A stretch of 64,000 nt of DNA, taken from positions 186,001 through 250,000 of the forward strand of contig JAIQGK010000005.1 of NCBI GenBank assembly GCA_020072645.1. Reading direction: 5' to 3'. This DNA comes from Terriglobia bacterium. GTDB taxonomy: Bacteria; Acidobacteriota; Terriglobia; Terriglobales; Acidobacteriaceae. This document shows, in pieces, positions 43,728-51,838 of this stretch (position 1 is its first letter; the number at the start of each line of letters is the position of its first letter). A model generated the notes under the pieces. The model did not search any database, had not been told where the DNA came from, and worked only from the letters and a program-made list of their open reading frames with translations. Position numbers and translations under genes: made by a program.

Positions 43728-44561
43728 ATGCCACAAGTAAAGAAGGAAGACATCATTGCAGCCATCAAGGAGTGCGCGCAAAATCTAGGCCGCGCTCCCA
43801 AGTACGCGGAACTGCTCAACCACTTTCCCGCGGCCAAGATGGGAGCGATCCGAAAATATCTGGGGACATACACGCTGGCGCTGCACGAGAGCGGCCTGGA
43901 TTGTTTAGGCGCGGGATTTGAAGTCCCGATGGACGAACTGTTCCGCGACTGGGCGGTGATCGTGCGCAAGATGAAGAAGCTCCCGACCATGACCGAGTAC
44001 GAGCACCAGAGCAAGTACAGCGTGCGTCCGCTGACGACGCGTTTCAAGAGGTGGGCGCAGATGCCGCGAGGTATGCATGAATATGCGCGGCAGCAGAAAC
44101 TGGATGTCGAGTATGCGGACGTAATAAACATGATTCGAGAGCATTACAAGGGCGAACCGGAGTCGGCATGGATGCTGGAGAGGCCGGTGGATTTAAAGGC
44201 CACGGGCGCGTATGAGCTGCCGGACCGTCCGGTGTTGGGGCCGCCGCTGACATCGATGCACATGTCTTGCGGGCCGACGAACGAACAGGGCGTGCTGTTT
44301 CTGTTTGCGCTGCTGGCGAAAGACCTGGGGTTTGTGGTGGAGCTGATAAGGACGGAGTTCCCGGATTGCCAGGCGTTGCGGCAGGTGGGCCTGGAGCGAT
44401 GGCAGAGAGTGTGGATTGAGTTTGAGTATGAGAGCCGGAATTTTCTGAAACATTTTCACGATGCGAGCAAAGCCGACATCATTGTGTGCTGGTCGCACAA
44501 TTGGCCGGAGTGTCCGCTGCCGGTGATTGAGCTGAAGGGGTTGGTGAAGAGGTTGGGGTAG
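43728..44561 (+). CDS. Putative nuclease with homing-endonuclease-associated repeats
   Basis: A 277-residue protein. Two N-terminal ~55-residue repeats (EDIIAAIKECAQNLGRAPKY with TYTLALHESGLD; ELFRDWAVIVRKMKKLPTMT with GMHEYARQQKLD) resemble the HNH-endonuclease-associated repeat, which binds DNA. The C-terminal part (about 190-277) has WIEFEYESRNFLKHFHDA, ADIIVCWSHNWPECP and LPVIELKGL, an E...D...E-x-K order that fits a PD-(D/E)XK-type nuclease fold. ATG 43728 follows TTGGAG. This domain pairing is common in Acidobacteria as far as I recall; its role (homing, defence or repair) is open. Confidence 0.6.
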   Translation: MPQVKKEDIIAAIKECAQNLGRAPKYAELLNHFPAAKMGAIRKYLGTYTLALHESGLDCLGAGFEVPMDELFRDWAVIVRKMKKLPTMTEYEHQSKYSVRPLTTRFKRWAQMPRGMHEYARQQKLDVEYADVINMIREHYKGEPESAWMLERPVDLKATGAYELPDRPVLGPPLTSMHMSCGPTNEQGVLFLFALLAKDLGFVVELIRTEFPDCQALRQVGLERWQRVWIEFEYESRNFLKHFHDASKADIIVCWSHNWPECPLPVIELKGLVKRLG

Positions 44562-44642
44562 GATCTTTTGCACCGCGGAGACGCGGAGGCGCGGAGAAGA
44601 ATGATGATTGCATATCTTAGGGATAGGTGTATGGTTCTGGGC

Positions 44643-45017
44643 ATGAAGAGCGTCGGCATGGCCGCCGTGGCCCTGCTTTGCCTTTTGGCAGGGTGTGGAG
44701 GCAGAACTTCCTCGTGGTCGCCGAACTCCGTCCGGCTGCCAATAACGTTGCGCGTAAGCCAGGGAGTGATGGATCAATCGCGCATTCATTATGTGAAGCC
44801 CGTGTATTCGGAAGCCCCGCAGAAGCTAGGCGATGTGACGTTGTTGTTTTGGGTCGACAAGAGCGGAGCCGTGGGAAATGTGAGAGCAATAGACGGAGAT
44901 CCAATGCTGGCACGGACTGCGGTGGAAGCGGTGAAGCAGTGGAAATATCACCCTTATCTCTTAAACGGCGAACCAGTCGATGTCGAGACAACGGCGGTTG
45001 TACGTTTTGGGAAGTGA
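44643..45017 (+). CDS. Lipoprotein with TonB-like C-terminal domain
   Basis: A ~124-residue protein with a lipoprotein signal (VALLCLLAGCGG, lipobox LAGC) and a C-terminal TonB-type fold: YVKPVYSEAPQKLGDVTLLF, WVDKSGAVGNVRAIDGDPML and AVEAVKQWKYHPYLLNGEPV. Such short TonB-C proteins are frequent in Acidobacteria. The start could be an upstream ATG (44601); 44643 places the signal peptide best. Confidence 0.75.
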   Translation: MKSVGMAAVALLCLLAGCGGRTSSWSPNSVRLPITLRVSQGVMDQSRIHYVKPVYSEAPQKLGDVTLLFWVDKSGAVGNVRAIDGDPMLARTAVEAVKQWKYHPYLLNGEPVDVETTAVVRFGK

Positions 45018-45238
45018 GCGTACGGGAAACATGTCTTCTGTCACCGTATTCCCATTGAATATCCATTCCTGTGCCGCCCCGGCTGGGGCTCTAATCATCC
45101 TCACACTTTCCCACCCTTGCGGCTTCGCATGCACTCGCCTTCAGAGTGGGCTAATCTCTCGACGCGGCTACGGCGCTGGGTACGATAGTCTAAGCATCCA
45201 TTTCGCCCTAAATACTTCGGGGAACCATCCCATGCGTG

Positions 45239-45302
45239 GGTACCCATTTCGCTCTCGCCCTTAGTCGCATTCGCTCCCGCGGGCGATCGCAAAATGGGTA
45301 CC
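45239..45302. repeat. Long imperfect hairpin with GGTACCCATTT arms in a 530-base gap
   Basis: Perfect 11-bp outer arms GGTACCCATTT (45239-45249) and AAATGGGTACC (45292-45302) enclose inner arms TCGCCC and GGGCGA. It lies in the 45018-45549 gap, which otherwise holds purine-rich repeats (GGGAACAAAGAAAG twice, near 45346 and 45396) and one copy of the palindromic repeat CACAGGCAGGAGTGCCTGTG. No gene is seen in the gap. Confidence 0.5.
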
Positions 45303-45479
45303 GAAGTAAAGAAGCCGTTCATTTGGGAAGAAAGAAACTGCCGAATGGGAACAAAGAAAGAAGCGGTTTGATTGGGCGAAAAAGAAGCGGTTGATTGGGA
45401 ACAAAGAAAGACGCCTGCGGTCCACGATGTTTTTGAGGGATGGCTTCTTGTGCCCAGTAAGCATCGTGCGATTATGCTG

Positions 45480-45501
45480 CACAGGCAGGAGTGCCTGTGC
45501 C
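45480..45501. repeat. Palindromic repeat, intergenic copy
   Basis: CACAGGCAGGAGTGCCTGTG plus CC. The same word recurs inside the adjacent RNase R gene at 46204, 47083 (partial) and 47961. A piece of the second palindromic module (GCCTGCGGTCCACGAT) lies just upstream at about 45414. Confidence 0.7.
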
Positions 45502-45549
45502 GCAAAATTCAACTACTGTCCCTACAGACTTCCGAGGGTGATCTGAACT

Positions 45550-48500
45550 TCATCCTCGTTTCTTGTGACGCTTTTCGCTGCGTTTTGGCTTGTCTTCCAA
45601 CACCGCAAACTGGACTTTCTTCTGCATGTGATCAATGCGGTCAACGATGACGCGAACTTTGTCGCCGATGGAGTAGGTTTTCTTGCTGCGGGCGCCGATG
45701 ATCTGCCGGGTGTTTTCGTGGTAGCCGTAGTTGTCATCGGTGAGCGAGTTCAGCGGTACCAGGCCTTCAATGAACAGCTCCGTCAGCTCCACGAAGAAGC
45801 CGAATTTGGTGACGCTGACGATCAGGCCGTCAAAGTCTTCTCCCACACGCTGCTCCATGAACTTGAGCTTCTTCCATTCCAGCAGTTCGCGCTCAGCTTC
45901 AGCGGCGGCGCGTTCAGATGTGCTGGAGCTTTCGGCAATTTCATGCAGTTCAGGCTCTGAGATAGGGCCGGCAAGCGGAATGGAGGAGAGGCGTCGGCGG
46001 GCCGAGGAGCCTTTTTCTGCGCGCTTGGACCAGGGAGAATGAGCCTCATGAGATTGCTGGGCGCGGAAGCGGAGGGGAATGCCGCTTTCTCCTGGGGAGT
46101 GACTGGCCGATTTTATCGGGTGATCGGGTGATCGGGTGATCTGGTGATCGGACTCGTGCCCACGAGCTTTTCTTCCCTTGTGTGTCTCGTGGGATTCACC
46201 ATGCACAGGCAAGAGTGCCTGTGCCACAGAACCCTTGAGACTTTCCTGCGCAGCCGAGGGCGGCTGCGATCCACGATCCTTATTTGATGTTGTTTCATTC
46301 TCATTCCGCAGCACCCATTTCAGAATGCGATGGATGATCAGATCAGGATAGCGGCGGATGGGTGAGGTAAAGTGCGTATAAGCATTTGCGGCCAGGGCGA
46401 AGTGACCTTCATTGACCTCTGAATAGCGAGCCTGCTTGAGCGAACGCAGCATCAGGAAAGAAAGCACGCGCTCTTCCGGCTTGCCGGAGATCTTCTGGAC
46501 CAGCTTCTGGTACATGCGCGGCGTTACGTGGACTTCTTCCGGCAGTTCAATGGTCGGGGCGCGGCGGCCGGATTCGCGGAAATGGCGTTTATCACCTTTG
46601 GTCTGCACGCGCTTGATGGGTAGCGCGCCCACGCCGAGCGAATAGCCAAAGCTGGCGGCAAGGGTTTCAAACTCATAAATGCGCTTTGCGTCCGGCTTTT
46701 CATGGATGCGGTACAGGCTGGGCACACCGCGCTGCTCCAGGTGCGAAGCCACAGTCTCATTGGCGGCGAGCATAAATTCTTCAATCAGGCGATGCGCCCA
46801 GTTGCGCTCTGAAGCCGCAACGCTCTTCATGAGGCCATGCTCGTCAAATTCGATGATCGGCTCAGGCAGGTCGAAATCAATAGAACCGCGCTTGACGCGC
46901 TTGCGGTTGAGGATCTGGGCAAGTTCGTACATGAGATCAACCTTTTCAGCCAACGAGGCGTAGTGGTCACGGATCGCTTTATTTGTTTCGGCTATCCGGT
47001 GATCTGGTGATCGGGTGATCTGGTGATCGGAGGTGGATTCACGTCCTTTGTTGCCCTCATGTGATTCGTGAGAGCGACCATGCACAGGCAAGAGTGCCTC
47101 CACCCCAGCGCGTGCAGAACCGGCGCGCTCTGGGGACCCCGGTGCCTGTGCCACAGAACCCTTGAGATTCTCGTGCGCAGGCGAGGGCGCCTGCGGTCCA
47201 CGATTTTTATAAGAATCCGTGCCTGGCGCCTGCGGTCCACGATCTTTTTTACCCGCTTCAATGATGGCGTTCACGTCGGTATAGGTCATGCGCTGGGCGG
47301 AGCGGATCACGCCTTCAGCCAGTTCGTAATATGCGATCTCTCCGTTGGGCTCGATTTCCATGATGCAGCTCAGCACCAGGCGTTCAAGATCAGGACGCAG
47401 GCTGCAAATATCAGTGGAAAGTTCCAGCGGCAGCATGGGCACGGCGCGGTCAGGGAAATAAACGGACGTTCCGCGCTTGCGCGCTTCTTCATCGATGGCT
47501 GAGCCATCGTCCACGTACTGGGCCACGTCGGCAATGTGGACCTGAAGCTCGTAATTGCCGTTGTCGAGGCGGGTGACCAGCACGGCATCGTCAAAGTCGC
47601 GGGCGGTTTCTCCGTCAATGGTGACGATAGGCAGATGGCGGAAATCACGGCGCGCGGCGATTTCCTTTTGGTGGACGACCGGGTTGATCTCCTGCGCTTC
47701 TTCCAGCACCTCCGCGGGGAAGATGTGCGGGATATGGTGCTTGCGGATAATCATTTCCACGTCAACGCCGAAATCGTCTTCATAGCCGAGGATTTCTTTG
47801 ACGCGCCCGCGCGGGCTCTGCGTGGCGGAAGGCCACTGCGTTATTTCTACTTCGACGACGACGTTATCCAGGTCGTCCCAGGTTTTGCGTTGGGCTTCTT
47901 CGCCTAACACTCGATGAGGACTATGGCGGGTGGGGTGTTTGGGAGTGGGAGCTTTATCGTGCACAGGCAGGAGTGCCTGTGCCACAGAAACCTTGAGATT
48001 CTCGTGCGCAGGCGAGGGCGCCTGCTGTCCACGATCATGATGAAAACCCACAGCCGAGGGCGGCTGTGCCACACGGGTATCGCGGTCGTCTTTGGATGGC
48101 CCGCCTTCCTCGTCTTCCGGCTTGGGGTACTCCATGCCGGGCGGGATGATGATTTCCATGGCCAGCTTTTCATCGATCGGCGTGACGAAGTTACGGCCGC
48201 TGCCGTAGTGAAAGATGCCGACGACGGTTTCCTGCTCGCGTTCCATTACGCGGACGATCCTGCCTTCAGCCTTGCCGTCATGGCGGAGACGGCCCATTTC
48301 CACCAGAACCTGGTCACCATGCATGGCGTTGCCGACTTCGGGCGGAGGAATAAAGATATCGCCCTGGAGCTTGCCCTGGGCACGTGCCGGGAGCGAGCCG
48401 GGTTCGGGGATGACGAAGCCGTAGCCATCGCGATGCATACGTAACCTGCCGACGACGAGGTCTTGGTTGCTGGCGGAGGTCGGCAGGCCCCAGCGCTCTT

Positions 48501-48666
48501 TGCCAATGGCGATGAGCTTGCGCCGGCGCGTGAGGTCGCGCAAGAGCTGCTGCAGGGTGCGGCGGTCCTTGCCCTTGAGGCCCAGGTCATGGATGAGCTG
48601 TTTGAAGCCGGCCATGTGCTTAGGCTGTTTGGAGACGTAATGGAGGATCTGTTGTTCAGTCAGCAT
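45550..48666 (-). CDS. rnr: Ribonuclease R enlarged by repeat-derived insertions
   Basis: A 1038-residue 3'-5' exoribonuclease; the family is usually 700-820. Order: N-terminal helix-turn-helix (1-65), cold-shock domains (70-190), RNB catalytic domain with IVTIDGETARDFDDAVLV (about 348-364) and HFTSPIRRYPDLIIHR (about 765-780), and C-terminal S1 domain (VGEDFDGLIVSVTKFGFFVE) with a basic tail. Three low-complexity inserts at about 190-262, 474-558 and 790-905 share peptides (DRGxQAPSPAHENLK, SVAQALLPVH, SDHQITRSPDH) and correspond to palindromic DNA repeats. Reading frame and catalytic Asp residues are intact, so the enzyme is probably active. It degrades structured RNA and takes part in RNA quality control. 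Confidence 0.92.
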   Translation of the reverse strand: MLTEQQILHYVSKQPKHMAGFKQLIHDLGLKGKDRRTLQQLLRDLTRRRKLIAIGKERWGLPTSASNQDLVVGRLRMHRDGYGFVIPEPGSLPARAQGKLQGDIFIPPPEVGNAMHGDQVLVEMGRLRHDGKAEGRIVRVMEREQETVVGIFHYGSGRNFVTPIDEKLAMEIIIPPGMEYPKPEDEEGGPSKDDRDTRVAQPPSAVGFHHDRGQQAPSPAHENLKVSVAQALLPVHDKAPTPKHPTRHSPHRVLGEEAQRKTWDDLDNVVVEVEITQWPSATQSPRGRVKEILGYEDDFGVDVEMIIRKHHIPHIFPAEVLEEAQEINPVVHQKEIAARRDFRHLPIVTIDGETARDFDDAVLVTRLDNGNYELQVHIADVAQYVDDGSAIDEEARKRGTSVYFPDRAVPMLPLELSTDICSLRPDLERLVLSCIMEIEPNGEIAYYELAEGVIRSAQRMTYTDVNAIIEAGKKDRGPQAPGTDSYKNRGPQAPSPAHENLKGSVAQAPGSPERAGSARAGVEALLPVHGRSHESHEGNKGRESTSDHQITRSPDHRIAETNKAIRDHYASLAEKVDLMYELAQILNRKRVKRGSIDFDLPEPIIEFDEHGLMKSVAASERNWAHRLIEEFMLAANETVASHLEQRGVPSLYRIHEKPDAKRIYEFETLAASFGYSLGVGALPIKRVQTKGDKRHFRESGRRAPTIELPEEVHVTPRMYQKLVQKISGKPEERVLSFLMLRSLKQARYSEVNEGHFALAANAYTHFTSPIRRYPDLIIHRILKWVLRNENETTSNKDRGSQPPSAAQESLKGSVAQALLPVHGESHETHKGRKARGHESDHQITRSPDHPIKSASHSPGESGIPLRFRAQQSHEAHSPWSKRAEKGSSARRRLSSIPLAGPISEPELHEIAESSSTSERAAAEAERELLEWKKLKFMEQRVGEDFDGLIVSVTKFGFFVELTELFIEGLVPLNSLTDDNYGYHENTRQIIGARSKKTYSIGDKVRVIVDRIDHMQKKVQFAVLEDKPKRSEKRHKKRG
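45954..46299 (-). repeat. In-frame palindromic repeat insertion 3 in rnr
   Basis: Encodes DRGSQPPSAAQESLKGSVAQ, ALLPVHGESHETHKGRK and SDHQITRSPDHPI, then an unrelated low-complexity tail before the S1 domain. The DNA holds CAGCCGAGGGCGGCTG (46248-46263), CACAGGCAAGAGTGCCTGTG (46204-46223) and tandem GGTGATC words (46117-46150). Confidence 0.8.
46993..47247 (-). repeat. In-frame palindromic repeat insertion 2 in rnr
   Basis: Encodes DRGPQAPGTDSYKNRGPQAP, SPAHENLKGSVAQAPG, EALLPVHGRSHESHEGNKG and SDHQITRSPDH. The DNA holds GCAGGCGAGGGCGCCTGC near 47178, two parts of the CACAGGCA...TGCCTGTG palindrome split by ~40 bases, and tandem GGTGATC words (46998-47031). The split palindrome suggests an insertion into the repeat itself. 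Confidence 0.8.
47880..48100 (-). repeat. In-frame palindromic repeat insertion 1 in rnr
   Basis: Encodes RVAQPPSAVGFHHDRGQQAP, SPAHENLKVSVAQALLPVH and a tail ending RVLGEEAQRK. The DNA holds CACAGGCAGGAGTGCCTGTG (47961-47980), GCAGGCGAGGGCGCCTGC (about 48007-48024) and CACAGCCGAGGGCGGCTGTG (about 48050-48069). It lies in the linker before the RNB domain. Confidence 0.8.
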
Positions 48667-49103
48667 TCAATTGATTAGGTGCAAGAATCGGTTAAAAGCA
48701 TGGCATTATCAATTTGGTTAATGGTAAATTGGTAACCGCAAATCGGGAAATCGGCTAGCGGGGAGCAGGTGCGAGGATGCGAAAATCACCGATTCCTCTT
48801 AATCCTATCCTAGCGCGAAAAGGATTTTCCTTCTAAGGGGCTTGCCCGATATAAGAAATGCCAACAACGGAGGAATATTTACACCAGTCAAGCAGTGTCC
48901 GGGGAGACGGATGCGTGAGGGCACTGCGTGAAGGCATGGCCAAACCAGAGTTTCTGGAGTTGGCGGAATAGCCGGGAGTTTGGTTATTAACGTGCCGTCG
49001 CCTTACTTGGTTGTCCCCCCAACGGCCAATATGTTTTATATAGCAGCGGGCGAAAAGTAGCTGGCTGCGCATTACCATCAGAATCGAAAGGATGTAGAAA
49101 ATA
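48667..49103. other. Intergenic region between rnr and bactofilin, no gene seen
   Basis: About 440 bases separating two divergent genes, so it should hold both promoters. AT-rich stretch near 48700-48745 (TTTGGTTAATGGTAAATTGG). No operator or RNA was recognised. Confidence 0.35.
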
Positions 49104-49646
49104 ATGTGGAAGCCTGCTGGCACGACCGCAACACCGACGAATCCGAACCAAAAACCCGCAGCGGAACCGGAGAAACCAGTTATGAGCAATACCCCCACCC
49201 TGCCTAGCGAGCCGACGCCGGTCGCCGCGCCTCGCAATGCCGTACTCAACAACACGGAGCAAGCCACCATCGGGAAATCGCTCGTCATCAAGGGCGAAGT
49301 GACCGGCTCTGAATCGCTATATATCGACGGCCGCGTGGAAGGCTCCGTCAACCTGCCCGGCAACCGAGTAACGGTCGGCCGCAACGGCCAGGTCCAGGCC
49401 AACATCAATGCCAAGGAAGTCGTGGTCCTGGGCAAGGTCAAGGGCAACGTCACTGCCAGCGACCGGGTCGACATCCGGAATGAAGGTTCACTTGGCGGCG
49501 ACGTAGTTTGCCAAAGAATTTCGATCGAAGACGGCGCATGGTTCAAGGGCTCGATTGATATTCGCAAGCCCGGCGCGAAGGAATTGGGCGGCAAAGAAGC
49601 CACCTCAATCACTGATTCGCCGCGCATGACAACGGCCACTGCATAA
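49104..49646 (+). CDS. Bactofilin (polymer-forming cytoskeletal protein)
   Basis: A 180-residue protein: a Pro-rich, disordered N-terminus (~50 residues) and then the bactofilin beta-helix, visible as repeating short strands (TIGKSLVIKGEVTGSESLYI, DGRVEGSVNLPGNRVTVG, KEVVVLGKVKGNVTASDRVD, NEGSLGGDVVCQRISIEDGA). Bactofilins polymerise without nucleotide into membrane-associated filaments for cell shape and envelope tasks. Standard length. Confidence 0.92.
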   Translation: MWKPAGTTATPTNPNQKPAAEPEKPVMSNTPTLPSEPTPVAAPRNAVLNNTEQATIGKSLVIKGEVTGSESLYIDGRVEGSVNLPGNRVTVGRNGQVQANINAKEVVVLGKVKGNVTASDRVDIRNEGSLGGDVVCQRISIEDGAWFKGSIDIRKPGAKELGGKEATSITDSPRMTTATA

Positions 49647-49734
49647 TTTTTCTTGGGAAGGCAGTCCCATTTGCCCTCTTTCAGGGTGCTTCCTCCGGGG
49701 AGCACCCGGGAACGGGTTCGGTGGAAAGAAGTCC

Positions 49735-49941
49735 ATGGTCAATAAAATTCTCCAGTTGCTCTCGATTCGCTGCTCGCACAAAAAGATATCCCAGCCCTTT
49801 GCCGCAGCCGCAGCGCCCAAACGCCGCGCCGTCAATTCAGACTGGGACGTCCCCACTCCCGCCGGCGAACACTACGTCGTCTGCTTGGACTGCGGACACA
49901 AGTTCCAATATGACTGGGCAAAGATGAGGGTGATCGAGTAG
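49735..49941 (+). CDS. Small conserved zinc-ribbon-like protein
   Basis: A 68-residue protein with basic N-terminus (MVNKILQLLSIRCSHKKISQ) and a C-terminal half YVVCLDCGHKFQYDWAKMRV containing a CxxCG pair. The composition and codon pattern are those of a real gene and similar short proteins are, from memory, widespread in Acidobacteria. The CxxC could bind metal or be a structural pair. Role unknown; a longer overlapping frame (49721) was rejected. Confidence 0.65.
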   Translation: MVNKILQLLSIRCSHKKISQPFAAAAAPKRRAVNSDWDVPTPAGEHYVVCLDCGHKFQYDWAKMRVIE

Positions 49942-50107
49942 GGCTTTTTTGAAATCCCGAGCTCGCGAGGGATCCCTACCTCCTTCGAAGTCTTAGAGGA
50001 TTGCCGAGGCATTAGATTCGTTGCTGCTCGTCCAGAGCAACTCTTACCGTCCCCGACTTAGTTCTTGCCCAAGCCGACAGATTTTCCGTGACTATAGCGA
50101 TCCCTCG

Positions 50108-51724
50108 CTATGCTCGGGATTTTGAGAACACTCTCCTCACCAGCCCGCCTGCCTGTTCGATTCCCATCAGCGCAGTGCAGCCCAGATACACCGCGCCGTA
50201 AGGAACGAGAATCAGCAAGCCTCCGATAATCGGCCTCTGTGGATGTAATCCCAGCTTTACTCCCCACGCCACTGCCGCGCCGATGATCGCAGCCAGCCAG
50301 AGCCTGGCAAAGTAGGAAGCAGGGAACTCGCTGCGTCCTATCTTCAAGTTCATCCCGCGACGCAACAGCGTGAACTCCACCCACGCGGCAAAGCCTGCGG
50401 ATGCAGTCAGCCCCGCCGCGCCCCAAAATGGATCAATGTGCAACAACAGCGGCAGCTGTTGCGAACACAAATACCCAAGCACTGTGGTCAGAACCACACG
50501 GATAACCGCAAAACGTACAGGCGTTCGCGTATCGCGCAAAGCATAATAAGCTGAAGAATACAGCCGTCCCACGGTCGAAGCCACCAGACCCACGCCGGAT
50601 CCCGCCAGGATCGTCCAAACCTTCACCGCGTCCCCGTGAGAAAACTTTCCTGTCTGGTAGATGGTTGCGGTGATTACGTCGCCCAACGCGATGAAGCCCA
50701 CGGCGGATGGCACCACAAAAAAACCTACCCGCTTGGTGCTGGCGGCGATCCTTTGCCGTAGGGTCGTCGCAATCTGTTCGTCTGTTCCCACCGCGCTGGA
50801 CATGGCTGGCAGTTCGGCCGCCGAAACCGACATGCCAAACAGGCTGACGGGCAGTAAATAAAGGGCCTGTGCGTTGGCCAACGCTGACACACCGCCTACA
50901 GGAAGCAAGCTGGCCAGCAACCCGTCAATATAAGCGCTCAATTGCAGCACGCCACGGCTGAAGAACACAGGAACAAAGTTTCTGATCACCACGCGCACGT
51001 TTTCCGTAAGCGAGCGGAAGAAGATTCGCAACTCTGGCGCGAGTCGCAGCACCATCGGAATCTGCACCAGAAATTGCAATCCACTCCCCACTACCGATCC
51101 CCAGGCCGTGTAAACGGCCAAGTGAGACATGTCAGCGCGTCGGCCCATCGCCAGCATTACCACGATAAAAGTGGCGTTCACGATAACCGGGGAAACATAC
51201 GAGAGAAAGAACTTGCCGTGACTGTTCAGGATTCCCAGGCACCATGCCGACATTACCAGCAGTCCGACGCCGGGAAACAAAATCTGCACCAGTTGAATAG
51301 TGAGCCGACGGGTTTCGCCTTTGAACCCAAAGGCGATCACATCAATAATGTAGGGTGTTGCCAGCACTCCCACCAGCACCAGCACAGAAGTGATGACGGC
51401 CAGCAGGGAAAAGACCGCACCCGCCACCCGTCCTGCCTCTTCGCGGTCTTTCTGGGCCAGCAGTTTGGCATAGACAGGGATAAACGATGCCGAAAGCACG
51501 CCTTCGCCAAAAAGATTTTGCAGCATGTTGGGGATGCGCAGCGCCGCCTTAAATGCGTCCGCAACATAAGTAATGCCGAAATAATGGGCAAAGATGCGAT
51601 CGCGCACCAGACCGGTAATGCGGCTGAGAAAGATTCCCGCCGCCACCAGAAAGGCGTGCCGTCCCACTCCGGCGTGGCCCCCCGGCCTGGTAGAAGTTGT
51701 CACGCGTGTGCTCGTCCCATCCAA
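50108..51724 (-). CDS. murJ: Lipid II flippase MurJ (MviN)
   Basis: A 538-residue membrane protein with about 14 hydrophobic segments. The N-terminus ASGIFLSRITGLVRDR-like motif (LVAAGIFLSRITGLVRDRIF), FGEGVLSASFIPVYAKLLAQ and the central SRGVLQLSAYIDGLLASLLP identify MurJ, which flips lipid II for peptidoglycan synthesis. Length is standard. It is convergent with the small gene at 49735. Confidence 0.93.
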   Translation of the reverse strand: MDGTSTRVTTSTRPGGHAGVGRHAFLVAAGIFLSRITGLVRDRIFAHYFGITYVADAFKAALRIPNMLQNLFGEGVLSASFIPVYAKLLAQKDREEAGRVAGAVFSLLAVITSVLVLVGVLATPYIIDVIAFGFKGETRRLTIQLVQILFPGVGLLVMSAWCLGILNSHGKFFLSYVSPVIVNATFIVVMLAMGRRADMSHLAVYTAWGSVVGSGLQFLVQIPMVLRLAPELRIFFRSLTENVRVVIRNFVPVFFSRGVLQLSAYIDGLLASLLPVGGVSALANAQALYLLPVSLFGMSVSAAELPAMSSAVGTDEQIATTLRQRIAASTKRVGFFVVPSAVGFIALGDVITATIYQTGKFSHGDAVKVWTILAGSGVGLVASTVGRLYSSAYYALRDTRTPVRFAVIRVVLTTVLGYLCSQQLPLLLHIDPFWGAAGLTASAGFAAWVEFTLLRRGMNLKIGRSEFPASYFARLWLAAIIGAAVAWGVKLGLHPQRPIIGGLLILVPYGAVYLGCTALMGIEQAGGLVRRVFSKSRA

Positions 51725-51838
51725 CCTTGTTTATAAATGAGAAGTCCATGTCCTGTGGGCTAAATTATTCACTCAGCCGCACTTGGAACCTCCACTATAC
51801 TGGGCAAATAAGGACCCCAAGTAGTGAAGGGACAACGC

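Noticed and set aside
48833-49705. 290-residue open frame on the minus strand over the bactofilin gene
   Set aside because: It is longer than bactofilin but has no domain, is Ser/Leu-rich and mirrors the codon structure of the recognised beta-helix gene.
49684-49707. Hairpin GGGTGCT/AGCACCC after bactofilin as terminator
   Set aside because: Stem is short, the loop is ten bases and there is no T-tract; too weak to list.
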